Source of the DNA: DATLEX01 sp035525015
GTDB lineage: Bacteria; Acidobacteriota; Thermoanaerobaculia; Gp7-AA8
DNA length: 17,358 nt
Direction of reading: 5' to 3'
Assembly (NCBI GenBank): GCA_035525015.1
Contig: DATLFC010000152.1
Coordinates: 1-17,358, forward strand
Shown: piece by piece, positions 1 through 7,701 of the stretch
Layout of the letters: each line of letters opens with the position of its first letter
Position numbering within the stretch: the stretch's first letter is position 1
Translations under genes and position numbers: made by a program
Notes under the pieces: model-generated
The model's database searches: none
What the model was told of the DNA's origin: nothing
What the model saw: only the letters and a program-made list of their open reading frames with translations

Positions 1-25
1 TGTTGCGTCTCAGAACGTTCTTCCT
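1..25 (+). repeat. Terminal inverted repeat at the transposase 3' end of the IS
   Basis: It begins TGTTGCGTCTC and matches the reverse complement of 1014-1038 at 18 of 25 positions. The last transposase codons lie inside it, which is common in this family. Confidence 0.8.
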
Positions 26-935
26 ATCCAGGCGACTGACTGGTGGATTGTAGCCAAGCGCTGAGTGAGCGCGATGGCAGTTGTAAAAGTGCATGTACGG
101 ACGGAGCCAGCACCGCCGCTCTTGTGAAGATTGATATTCGAAGCGGTAGGCCCATTCGCGGAGCAGGGTCTGAATCAGACGTTCGACCTTACCGTTGGTT
201 CGCGGAGTGTAGGGACGCGTACGAATGTGGCGGATGCCGCTAGCGGCGCACAGGCTCTTGAAGGCGGTGGAGATGAACGGCGAACCGTTGTCGGTCATGA
301 CTCGTTCGACGCGGATGTCCAAGCGAGCGAACCACCGTACGGCACGAATAAAGAAGCCCGACGCCGTCTCGCCGTATTCATCTGGCAGGATCTCAGCGTA
401 GGCAAGCCGGGACGCGTCGTCGGTGGCGACATAGAGGAACTCGAAGCCCTGGCGTTTTGAACCAAACGAAGGGCCGCGGGTGACGCGGTGTCCGGGTCGG
501 TCGAAGCAGCCGAGCCGCTTGGTGTCGAGGTGAAGCAGCTCGCCGGGTGTGTCTCGTTCGTAACGAACCGGTGGTGGTGCTGGCTCGAGCGAGCGCAGTC
601 GGTTAAGTCCTTCGCCCCTGCAGACGCGGGCAACGGTCGAAGTGCTCACCGACGCCGGCGATCTGAGCAACCTGACGCATAGTTCGCCGCTCTCGTCGCA
701 ACGCCACGATCCCGGCGCGAGTCGCTGCATCGATCGATCGGCCCGAGCGCGGTCGCGAGCTCCGGTCGAGCAAGGGCTCGTTGCGATCAGCACGCTGGAC
801 CCATTCACGACCGCGGCGGTCGCTGATACCGGCGGCCGCCGACGCCGCGCGCACCGACCATCCTTGTTCGGAGACTCGTTTGAACAGCAGTGCTCGACTT
901 GCCGGGCAGCTTCGCGCATTCTTGTGTACGTTCAT
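1..935 (-). pseudogene. IS481-family transposase, single frameshift, 3' end at window edge
   Basis: This DDE integrase-like transposase would cut and join the ends of its own element. Frame one starts at ATG 935, with AGGAAGG about seven bases upstream, and encodes the helix-turn-helix region (MNVHKNA start, WSVRAAS, LLDRSSRP). Near 644-653 one extra base shifts the frame. The other frame then reads on without a stop to base 1 and encodes the catalytic core. Its first Asp lies in HLDTK (codon 524-526), the second in MTDNGSPF (290-292), and the Glu in TNGKVER (182-184), with exactly 35 residues between the last two. The two frames together give about 310 residues, near family length. All catalytic residues survive, so the break is recent, a sequencing error or, less likely, a programmed shift. 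The stop codon would fall just beyond base 1. Confidence 0.85.
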
Positions 936-1013
936 CCGGGACCTTCCTGTCGACCTGTTCGTTTAGAGAGCTTTCAGATTGACGAAAGTCGCCCGGATGG
1001 ACAACCCGCTTCA

Positions 1014-1038
1014 AGGAACAACGTCCTGGCACATCACA
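1014..1038 (-). repeat. Terminal inverted repeat at the transposase 5' end of the IS
   Basis: On the minus strand it begins TGTGATGTGCC and pairs with 1-25. It lies about 80 bases upstream of the transposase start. Confidence 0.8.
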
Positions 1039-1039
1039 G

Positions 1040-1765
1040 TTAGGCGCCCGACCGCTCGGGAAGCAGAACAGAGCGCCAGCTTTCGCGAAAGTAGGAGATC
1101 GTCTCGTGCCATGCGCGATGAAGAATGTCTCGCGGACTTTCGAAGTCGACGAGGGCGAGTTCTGATCCTGCCGTGCGCCAGTCAGCGTAGCGCGTTAGAA
1201 CCTCCGGCTTCGGTAACATGCCATTCAGCGCCGGAGGTGTGCGGCCGTGCAGAAGTTTGTTTCTGTAGTCGCGTACCCACGCGAGAGGGTAACCATTCGC
1301 CTTCTGCCATGCCTTGCGGGCCGATTGGCCGCAGTTGTTACTCCGCTTTTGGCCCGGCGGCTCACTTTCCTTCCACGGGTCGTACACACCTGGTGACGTC
1401 CGCCGCTGCAAAATCTCAAAAGCCACGTCCTGCGCCGCCACCAAGAACGAGAGGCCGAGTGTAAGGAAGTAGTCATCAACTTGTGGCGCACTTCGAGAAG
1501 CGTGAGCCCGGCGCAAGTTCTTAAGGACTGTGTAGTGGAGTTGAGCGACTGCTACGTCTTCGGCACTCCTGCCGACAGGCAGTTCGCCATCAGATCTAAG
1601 TGACACGCCCATGGGGCGACGCGTGAGCGGCACCACGGAAGCAAGCCAAAAGAGCTCGTATTCAGGGAACTCTGAGGAAACGAACTCGACCCACGCGGCA
1701 CGCTCCTCGCCGTCTCCATCGATCGCCAGGCGATACTGATGATCCATATTCGGTGCGCCTGACAT
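1040..1765 (-). CDS. Hypothetical protein with HEPN-like RNxxxH motif
   Basis: I do not recognise this 241-residue protein. It has no signal peptide or membrane segment. Residues 94-122 look like a hydrophobic helix (VDDYFLTLGLSFLVAAQDV), and residues 165-176 read RDYRNKLLHGRT. The R168...H173 spacing fits the R-X4-6-H motif of HEPN domains, an all-helical fold common in RNases of toxin-antitoxin and defence systems and also in inactive relatives. No partner antitoxin or nucleotidyltransferase gene is present. The start at 1765 is the first possible ATG after an in-frame TGA, and Met7 (1747) is an alternative. Neither has a clear ribosome site. Codon use looks less GC-biased than in the atp genes, and an IS abuts the stop, which fits acquired DNA. 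That it is a real gene is likely; the HEPN assignment is tentative. Confidence 0.6.
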   Translation of the reverse strand: MSGAPNMDHQYRLAIDGDGEERAAWVEFVSSEFPEYELFWLASVVPLTRRPMGVSLRSDGELPVGRSAEDVAVAQLHYTVLKNLRRAHASRSAPQVDDYFLTLGLSFLVAAQDVAFEILQRRTSPGVYDPWKESEPPGQKRSNNCGQSARKAWQKANGYPLAWVRDYRNKLLHGRTPPALNGMLPKPEVLTRYADWRTAGSELALVDFESPRDILHRAWHETISYFRESWRSVLLPERSGA

Positions 1766-1966
1766 CGTAATCGATGACAGCTGTCAGGCGTCCTTGTCGC
1801 GTAACGCTCGCCGAGGAGCCACGGGGTGGCGGCGGGTGCATCGAAAAACGAAGCGGGGGCCGGGAGCGCTTCTCTCCGGTCGAGCGGCGATACGTGTTGC
1901 GGAACGGAATCTGCGACAGGGAGTGCGGGGGGGCGGGTAATCCGTTATCCAGCGGGCGGGCGGGGG
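1766..1966. other. Spacer between topA and the hypothetical gene
   Basis: Apart from the palindrome at 1775-1786 I see no gene, tRNA, clear promoter or terminator. The part nearest topA (about 1925-1966) is very G-rich, with runs of six or seven G, and has no hairpin followed by a T run. Confidence 0.5.
1775..1786. promoter_or_regulatory. 12-bp perfect palindrome upstream of the 1040-1765 gene
   Basis: TGACAGCTGTCA is perfectly self-complementary and ends ten bases before the ATG at 1765. The position suits an operator, but it is a single site with no partner and could be chance. Confidence 0.25.
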
Positions 1967-4393
1967 TCACTCGCCGGAGGCGGCGTCGGGCTTGGGGATC
2001 GGCTGGCGGTAGTCGCAGTCGGAGTTATTGCAGTACTCGATGTGGCCCTCGCGCTTCGTTTCCTTCTCCAGGAGATACAGCGCGGCGCACTTCGGGCAGG
2101 GGCGGGGGACGGGGCGGCTGTTCAGCGCGAAGTCGCACTTCGGGTAGCGCGAGCATGAATAGAAGATGCCGCGGCGGGAGCGGCGCTCGACCAGCTCACC
2201 CTCCCCGCAGGTCGGGCACTTCACCCCCGTCGGCTTCGGCGGGACGGACTTGCCGCCGCCGATCTTCCGGATGTTGCGGCAGTCGGGATAGCCGGAGCAG
2301 CTGTAGAAGGGACCGTAACGGCCGCTCTTGAGCACCATCTCCTTCCCGCAGTGCTCGCACGGGGGCTGCGGCTCCTGGGGGATGTTCGCCTTCATCAACT
2401 TCGGATCCTTCGTGTTCCTGCAGTCGGGATAGCCGGTGCAGGCAAAGAACTGCCCGAAACGCGATCGCTTCAGGACCATGTTGCGGCCGCACTTCTCGCA
2501 GACGATCGTCTCCTCGTCCGCGCCGACCGCATCGCCCTTGGCGATCTCCTTCGTGGTCTTGCACTCCGGATAGTTGCTGCAGGCCAGAAATTCGCCGAAG
2601 CGGCCGAACTTGATGATCATCGGCGCCCCGCAGTTCTCGCACTTCTCCTCGGTCTCGATGCCGCTCCCCTTGATCGAGGTCATCTCCTTCTCGGCGCGCG
2701 TGAGGTCCTTGTTGAACTTCTTCGCGAACTTCTGGATCGCCTTCGTCCAGTCGAGCTTCCCTTCCTCGATCTCGTCGAGCTCCAGCTCCAGACTGGCCGT
2801 GTAACTCTCGTCGATGATGTCGGCGAACGATTCCTTCAGCAGCCGCGTGACGAGCATCCCGAGCTGCGTCGGATGGAACTTCCCGTCGTGCTTGTAGGTG
2901 TAGTCGCGCGCCTGGATCGTGGTGAGGATCTGGCCGTAGGTGGAAGGGCGGCCGATGCCGTTCTCCTCGAGCGCCTTCACCAGCGTCGCTTCCGTGAAGC
3001 GCGGCGGCGGCTGCGTGAAGTTCTGCTTCGTCTCCAGGTCGAGGAGCTTCAGGATGTCGTCCTCGCTCATCGGCGGCAGGGCCTTGTCGTCCTTCTTCTC
3101 TTCGCCCTCTTCGTCGTCGGTGGCCACGTCCTGGAACGCGGCCAGGAAACCGGCGAACTTCAAAACCTCGCCCGAGGCGCGGAGGGTGAGATTGGCCCGC
3201 TCGATGTCGACGTCCGTGACGTCGAAGAGGGCCGGCTTCATCTGCGAGGCCACGAAGCGGTCGAAGATGAGCTCGTAGATGTTGTACTCCTCTTTGGTGA
3301 GGTAGTCCTTCACCCGCTCCGGATCGAACTCCACCGCCGTCGGCCGGACGGCCTCGTGGGCGTCCTGCGCCTGTGCGGCTTTCTTGACACGATAATAGTT
3401 AGGGGTTTCGGGAAGAATATCGGCACCGTATTTCGTGCTGATATATCCTCTCACTTCCGCCAGGGCGTCCTCGGAGATCCGCACCGAGTCGGTGCGCATG
3501 TAGGTGATCAGTCCGACCAGCCCGTCCGATCCGAGCTCTTTGCCCTCGTACAGCTTCTGCGCGATCTGCATCGTCCGCTTCACCGGATACTTGAAGCGGT
3601 TGTACGCCGTTCGCTGCAGCGTCGAAGTGATGAACGGCGGAGCCGGCGACTGCTTCTTTTCCTTCCGCGCCACCGCGGCAACGCGGTACTGCCCCGACTC
3701 GAGCGTGGCCTCGATCGCCCTGGCCGTCTCCTCGTTCGGAACCTCGGCCTTTTTGCCGTCGACCTTCGACAGCCTGGCGATGAACGGCGGCGGTGCGGGC
3801 GCCTCGAGCTTCGCCGCGAACGTCCAGTACTCCTCCGGGACGAACGCTTTGATCTCTTCCTCGCGGTCGACGATCATCTTCATCGCCACCGACTGCACCC
3901 GCCCGGCGGAGAGCCCGCGGCGCACCTTGTCCCACAGCAGCGGCGAGAGCTTGTAGCCGACGAGCCGGTCGAGAACGCGCCGCGCCTGCTGCGCGTTCAC
4001 CTTGTTCATGTCGATCTCGAGCGGCTGCTCGATCGCCTTCCGGACGGCGTTCCTGGTGATCTCGTGGAAGAGGATGCGGCGCACCTTCTTCGAGTCGCCG
4101 CCGAGGAGGTGCATGACGTGCCAGCCGATGGCCTCTCCCTCGCGATCAGGGTCCGAGGCGATGTAGATGATGTCGGCTTTCTTCGCCGCGGCGCGCAGCT
4201 CGCTGACGACCTTTTCTTTCCCCTCGAGCACCTCGTACCTCGGCTCGAAGGTCACCTCGTCGACGCCGAGCTCGCTCTTGGGAAGATCGCGGACGTGACC
4301 GACCGACGCCTTGACGATGTAGTCCTTCCCGACGAACTTGTTGATGGTTTTCGCCTTGGCCGGCGATTCGACGATGACGAGATTCTTGGCCAT
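1967..4393 (-). CDS. topA: DNA topoisomerase I (type IA) with five zinc ribbons
   Basis: This 808-residue enzyme relaxes negative supercoils by transient single-strand cleavage. The Toprim domain occupies residues 2 to about 125, with the metal-site Glu9 in IVESPAKAK and the acidic motif SDPDREGEAIGWH at 80-92. LSAGRVQSVA (161-170) and ITYMRTDS carry the core; the nucleophile is Tyr298. GRPSTYGQIL (481-490) is another conserved core motif. Five Cys4 ribbons follow, beginning at Cys585, 632, 679, 726 and 766. The first four share a G-x-F-x-x-C-S/T-x-Y-P-x-C pattern, and the fifth is divergent (CPKC...YCNNSDC). Five is more than the three or four often seen. The ATG at 4393 fits the family N-terminus (MAKNLVIVES). 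A heptad hairpin lies 91 bases upstream. Confidence 0.98.
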   Translation of the reverse strand: MAKNLVIVESPAKAKTINKFVGKDYIVKASVGHVRDLPKSELGVDEVTFEPRYEVLEGKEKVVSELRAAAKKADIIYIASDPDREGEAIGWHVMHLLGGDSKKVRRILFHEITRNAVRKAIEQPLEIDMNKVNAQQARRVLDRLVGYKLSPLLWDKVRRGLSAGRVQSVAMKMIVDREEEIKAFVPEEYWTFAAKLEAPAPPPFIARLSKVDGKKAEVPNEETARAIEATLESGQYRVAAVARKEKKQSPAPPFITSTLQRTAYNRFKYPVKRTMQIAQKLYEGKELGSDGLVGLITYMRTDSVRISEDALAEVRGYISTKYGADILPETPNYYRVKKAAQAQDAHEAVRPTAVEFDPERVKDYLTKEEYNIYELIFDRFVASQMKPALFDVTDVDIERANLTLRASGEVLKFAGFLAAFQDVATDDEEGEEKKDDKALPPMSEDDILKLLDLETKQNFTQPPPRFTEATLVKALEENGIGRPSTYGQILTTIQARDYTYKHDGKFHPTQLGMLVTRLLKESFADIIDESYTASLELELDEIEEGKLDWTKAIQKFAKKFNKDLTRAEKEMTSIKGSGIETEEKCENCGAPMIIKFGRFGEFLACSNYPECKTTKEIAKGDAVGADEETIVCEKCGRNMVLKRSRFGQFFACTGYPDCRNTKDPKLMKANIPQEPQPPCEHCGKEMVLKSGRYGPFYSCSGYPDCRNIRKIGGGKSVPPKPTGVKCPTCGEGELVERRSRRGIFYSCSRYPKCDFALNSRPVPRPCPKCAALYLLEKETKREGHIEYCNNSDCDYRQPIPKPDAASGE

Positions 4394-4484
4394 GTAGTTG
4401 CCGCCAAACTAACACGGCAAGCCGCGATATTCCGTCGGGTGGTCGGCTACAGCCCGGCTGGATGCGGTGTAAATCGTTCCAACG

Positions 4485-4511
4485 GTTGACGGTTAACGGT
4501 TAACCGTCAAC
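4485..4511. repeat. Heptad hairpin 1, between the response regulator and topA
   Basis: This is a perfect inverted repeat with 13-base arms (4485-4497 and 4499-4511) around one central G. The + strand reads in 7-base steps from 4483: CGGTTGA, CGGTTAA, CGGTTAA, CCGTCAA. It lies three bases beyond the response-regulator stop codon (4515-4517). No T run follows on either strand, so it is not a classical intrinsic terminator. It has the same plan as the repeats at 9617-9678 and 16345-16418 but a different unit. Confidence 0.85.
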
Positions 4512-4514
4512 GGA

Positions 4515-5894
4515 TCACTCCGGCTCTTCCTCGTCTTCCGCTCCAGCCGCCTTGTACTTTTTCGTCTTGTTGTAGAGCGTCTTGTAGGAGATGCCGAGGA
4601 TCTCGGCGGTCTTGCGGCGATCGCCGGCCATCATGTTGAGGGTTTCCTCGATCACGATGCGCTCGACCTCTTCCATCGGCTGGCCGAGGGGGATGTTGAC
4701 GGCGCTGCGCGTACGGAGCCGGCGGGCGCCGAGGAGCTTGTCGGGGAGGCACTCGGCGGTGAGGGAATCGCCGCGGGCCATGATGTAGGCGCGGTTGACG
4801 ACGTTGCGCAGCTCGCGGACGTTGCCGGGCCACTCGTACTGCTGCAGGGCCTCGATGAAATCGGGCTCGATCTTCTCGATCTTCTTATCTTCCGTCTCGT
4901 TCAGCTTCTGCAGGAAGAAGTGCGCGAAGAGCGGGATGTCCTCGAGGCGGTCGCGCAGGGGCGGCACGTCGATCGGGAAGACGTTCAGGCGGTAGTAGAG
5001 GTCTTCGCGAAGCTTGCCGTCCTCGATGGCCTTCTGCGGATCGCGGTTCGAGGCGGCGATGATGCGTGCATCGATGTTGATCTCCTCGTTGCCGCCGACG
5101 CGACGGAACTTCGACTCCTCGAGCACGCGCAGCAGCTTGACCTGCAGCTCGATCGGCATCTCGGTGATCTCGTCGAGGAACACCGTCCCGCCCTTGGCCA
5201 GCTCGAAGTAACCCTCGCGGCGCTTGATGGCGTTCGTGAACGCCCCCTTCTCGTGACCGAAGATCTCCGACTCGATCAGCGTCGGCGAGATCGCGCCGCA
5301 GTTGAAGGCGACGAACGGCTTCATCTTGCGGCGGGAGAGAGAATGGATCGTGTTGGCGACGACTTCCTTGCCCGACCCCGACTCGCCGACGATGAAGACG
5401 TTCGCGTCGGTGTTGGCCACCATCTCGATCTCTTCGAACAGCTTCTGCATCGCCCTCGACTTGCCGACCAGATGACCGAGCGCTCCCATCTTCTGGAGCT
5501 GGCGCCGGAGCTCGAGAATCTCCTGCTTCATCAACTGCTTGTCTTCGACGGTCTTGAGGATGACCTGAAGGCGCGGAAGGTCGACCGGCTTCGTCACGTA
5601 ATCCTCGGCGCCGACTTTCAGCGCCTTCACCGCCGAGTCGACCGTGGCGTGGCCCGTGAGAATCACCACCGACACGTCGGGATACGTTTCCTTGATCCGG
5701 TGAAGGAGGTCGAGACCCGATCCGTCGGGGAGCTTGAGATCGACGATGGCGACGTCGGGAACGAGCCTGCTGACCGCGGCCCAACCGGCCTTGACCGTGC
5801 CCGCGACCTCCGGCTCGTAGCCCCACTCCTCCGCCACGTCGGCCATGCCGGCACTTGTCGCACGATCATCATCAACGATCAGAACTCTCTTCAT
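4515..5894 (-). CDS. NtrC-type sigma-54-dependent response regulator
   Basis: This 459-residue activator should open sigma-54 promoters once phosphorylated. The receiver domain (1 to about 118) has acidic residues D8-D10, phospho-acceptor D52, T80 and K102. The AAA+ domain (about 142-375) has Walker A GESGSGKE (170-177), Walker B TVFLDEI (238-244) and the sensor-like SNRD (282-285). The loop that contacts sigma-54 reads GAFTNA (217-222), not the canonical GAFTGA. A Fis-type helix-turn-helix (RKTAEILGISYKTLYNK, 427-443) ends the protein, before an acidic tail. The start at 5894 is three bases after the stop of the kinase gene, and that kinase is its probable partner. The gene family is certain; the regulon cannot be read from here. 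A divergent secreted esterase lies just beyond the kinase and is one possible target. Confidence 0.95.
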   Translation of the reverse strand: MKRVLIVDDDRATSAGMADVAEEWGYEPEVAGTVKAGWAAVSRLVPDVAIVDLKLPDGSGLDLLHRIKETYPDVSVVILTGHATVDSAVKALKVGAEDYVTKPVDLPRLQVILKTVEDKQLMKQEILELRRQLQKMGALGHLVGKSRAMQKLFEEIEMVANTDANVFIVGESGSGKEVVANTIHSLSRRKMKPFVAFNCGAISPTLIESEIFGHEKGAFTNAIKRREGYFELAKGGTVFLDEITEMPIELQVKLLRVLEESKFRRVGGNEEINIDARIIAASNRDPQKAIEDGKLREDLYYRLNVFPIDVPPLRDRLEDIPLFAHFFLQKLNETEDKKIEKIEPDFIEALQQYEWPGNVRELRNVVNRAYIMARGDSLTAECLPDKLLGARRLRTRSAVNIPLGQPMEEVERIVIEETLNMMAGDRRKTAEILGISYKTLYNKTKKYKAAGAEDEEEPE

Positions 5895-5897
5895 TCT

Positions 5898-6557
5898 TCA
5901 CCTGGTCGGGAGTGTTAACCGCAGCGAGACGTTATCACTTTCCCCGGCAGCGTTCAGTTCGCCGCCGTACGTCTCGACGATCAGCCGCGCCGCCGCGAGC
6001 GTCACGTCGGGGTTGCCGAGCGGATCCGTGTAGTAGAACTTGAAGATCCGCGTCGGCTCGAAATCATCCCCGACCGGCCGCCCTGAGACGGCGAGCCGGA
6101 AGCTCGTATTGTCGTACTGGACGTCGAGACGCCGCCCATCCTCCGCGATCAAATTGGACGCCCCGTCCAGAAACAGCTTCAACGCCTGTCTGATTCTCGA
6201 TTCGTGGACCGCCACCTTCGCCGCCGGACTTGCCACCACTCCGTAACCGGCCTCCTCGGCGAGCTCCTCGACGATCGGCGCCACGTCGAGGTCCGCCGGA
6301 TCGCCCTCCCCCCGAGGCGGCGTCGACAGCACGAAGAAGGTGTCGAAGATGCGCGCCATCCGCCGAAGCTCCGTCTCGATGGCCCCTGAGTATTCGATCA
6401 GCTTGGGGTCGTCTTCCTCACTCACGAGCTTGCGGACGCGCATCCGCAGCAGCTCCAGGTTCAGGACGGCGATGTTGAGCGGCGTCTTGAGGTCGTGCGC
6501 GGTGTCGCTGCTCCGCAGGAACACCACGTTCGCAAAGTCTTCCTGCCAGTGCTTCAT
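5898..6557 (-). CDS. Short soluble histidine kinase with degenerate ATPase domain
   Basis: The 219-residue protein has a clear phospho-acceptor helix (SDTAHDLKTPLNIAVLNLEL, His21). Its C-terminal half keeps the outline of a histidine-kinase ATPase domain: IFKFYY (171-176) for the F box and RLIVETYGGEL (191-201) near the end. The N box is weak (ALKLFLDGASNLI, with Gly132 where Asn is expected). The D-x-G-x-G motif is not recognisable (AVSGRPVG), and G-L-G-L is replaced by NPDVTL. There is no sensor domain or membrane segment. I chose Met 6557 because longer in-frame starts (up to 6770) would overlap the divergent esterase and add non-conserved-looking sequence. It may be a phosphotransfer or phosphatase partner of the regulator, three bases downstream, rather than an active kinase. 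Confidence 0.8.
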   Translation of the reverse strand: MKHWQEDFANVVFLRSSDTAHDLKTPLNIAVLNLELLRMRVRKLVSEEDDPKLIEYSGAIETELRRMARIFDTFFVLSTPPRGEGDPADLDVAPIVEELAEEAGYGVVASPAAKVAVHESRIRQALKLFLDGASNLIAEDGRRLDVQYDNTSFRLAVSGRPVGDDFEPTRIFKFYYTDPLGNPDVTLAAARLIVETYGGELNAAGESDNVSLRLTLPTR

Positions 6558-6592
6558 CTGATTGGCCGATTCTACCGATTGCTCGAACGGAA

Positions 6593-6624
6593 GGATGCAA
6601 AGCTGAGGCCGCCTCAATGCATCC
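6593..6624. promoter_or_regulatory. Interrupted inverted repeat between divergent genes
   Basis: GGATGCA (6593-6599) pairs with TGCATCC (6618-6624), and inside it TGAGG (6604-6608) pairs with CCTCA (6612-6616). It sits in the 109-base gap between the kinase start (6557) and the esterase start (6667). It could be an operator or a 5' leader structure. I found no convincing sigma-70 or -24/-12 promoter here. Confidence 0.35.
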
Positions 6625-6666
6625 CCGCGCCGTTTTCCACGTATGCAAACGGGAGGAGGGTCCCCG

Positions 6667-7695
6667 ATGCTTCGTTCTGTCGTGTTCCTGGTTCTCTCGG
6701 TCGCCGTTCCACTCTCGGCGGAGGTCCGCCTGCTCGAGATCCAATCGAAGGCGCTGGCCGCGAACCGCACCGGCGATCCGGCCGCGCAGACGCTGGCCGT
6801 CTATCTCCCGCCGGGATACGAATCGTCAACGTCACGCTATCCGGTGATCTATCTCCTTCACGGGATCGGCGACACGTTCGAGACCTGGACGAAGCATTGG
6901 AAGGTGCCGGCCCTGCTCGACCGGATGATCGCCAAAGGAACGATCGCTCCGCTGATCGTGGTCATGCCGAACGGACGGAACCGCTTCGGGGGAGGGTTCT
7001 ACGTCAACTCTCCGGTGGCGGGAGGGTGGCAGGACTACATCGCCGTGGAGATCGTGGCGCTGGTCGACGGCTCCTTTCGAACGCTCGCGGCACCGGAAAG
7101 CCGCGCGGTCGTCGGCCACTCGATGGGCGGCTTCGGCGCGATCCGCTTCGGGATGGATCGCTCCGATGTCTTCGGTGTCGTCTTCGCCATGAGCCCCTGC
7201 TGCCTCGATGCGGTGGAGGACATCGGCGCCGGAAATCCGGGTGCGTGGAACACGGCGCTGCAATTGAAGACGTTCGAGGATGTCGACGCCCGGATGGAAG
7301 AGAGGGACTTCTACGCGGTCGCGCTCATCGGCATGATGACCTCGTTGTTCCCCGACGCCGACGGCCCCCTCGGCACGCGGATGCCGTTCCGTCGCGCGCG
7401 CGGCGAGCTGGTCGCGGTCGAACCGGTCTATACCGAGTGGCGCGAGTCGTTTCCCATCCGCGACATCGAGCAGCGTCGCGACCATCTGCTGCGTCTCCGC
7501 GGTCTCGGCATCGAGTACGGCTTCGCCGACCAGTTCTCGCACATTCCCGCGGCGAGCGCCGCGTTCTCTCGCGAGCTGACCGAGCACCGGATCCCGCACC
7601 TGCTCGAAGCGTACGGGGGCGATCATCGCGAGAAGGTTCCGGAGCGGCTGGAGAGAGTGGTGTTGCCGTGGGTCGTCGCTCGCCTGGCGCGCTAG
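6667..7695 (+). CDS. Secreted esterase of the esterase D / antigen 85 alpha/beta-hydrolase family
   Basis: The 342-residue product begins with a signal peptide (LRSVVFLVLSVAVPLSA, cleavage expected before Glu19), so it should act outside the cytoplasm. The alpha/beta-hydrolase fold is marked by PVIYLLHGIGD (59-69, oxyanion region) and the nucleophile elbow GHSMGGFGA (Ser152). A late Asp in FADQF (Asp288) and His320 in YGGDH complete a plausible triad. The substrate is unknown; relatives cleave acyl esters or feruloyl and S-formylglutathione esters. The start at 6667 is preceded by GGGAGGAGGG at 6651-6660, a strong ribosome site; an upstream Met at 6643 lacks one. It is the only clear plus-strand gene in the window and converges on atpC with only six bases between stop codons. 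Confidence 0.88.
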   Translation: MLRSVVFLVLSVAVPLSAEVRLLEIQSKALAANRTGDPAAQTLAVYLPPGYESSTSRYPVIYLLHGIGDTFETWTKHWKVPALLDRMIAKGTIAPLIVVMPNGRNRFGGGFYVNSPVAGGWQDYIAVEIVALVDGSFRTLAAPESRAVVGHSMGGFGAIRFGMDRSDVFGVVFAMSPCCLDAVEDIGAGNPGAWNTALQLKTFEDVDARMEERDFYAVALIGMMTSLFPDADGPLGTRMPFRRARGELVAVEPVYTEWRESFPIRDIEQRRDHLLRLRGLGIEYGFADQFSHIPAASAAFSRELTEHRIPHLLEAYGGDHREKVPERLERVVLPWVVARLAR

Positions 7696-7701
7696 TGAAT
7701 C

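Larger units (their letters stand above)
1..1038 (-). mobile_element. IS481-family insertion sequence, both ends visible
   Basis: The element carries a single DDE transposase read on the minus strand and is bounded by imperfect terminal inverted repeats. Positions 1-25 and the reverse complement of 1014-1038 agree at 18 of 25 bases, both begin TGT, and the longest matching run is ACGTT (bases 15-19 of each repeat). About 1.04 kb with one transposase gene is normal for IS481 elements. The outer end at 1038 lies one base from the stop codon of the next gene. The other end is base 1 of the window, so a target duplication cannot be checked. An element end exactly at the sequence edge suggests an assembly break at a multicopy repeat. 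Confidence 0.88.

Noticed and set aside
2351..4489. A 712-codon open frame on the plus strand opposite topA
   Set aside because: It is the antisense of a well-conserved gene in GC-rich DNA. Its product is Leu/Arg/Asp-rich with no domain, and topA is certain.
4920..5918. A 332-codon plus-strand frame opposite the response regulator
   Set aside because: The opposite strand encodes a complete NtrC-type protein; this frame has no family features.
6558..6770. Extended N-terminus of the histidine kinase to an ATG at 6770
   Set aside because: The extra 71 residues are Arg/Ser-rich, lack domain character and would overlap the signal peptide region of the divergent esterase, which has a strong ribosome site.
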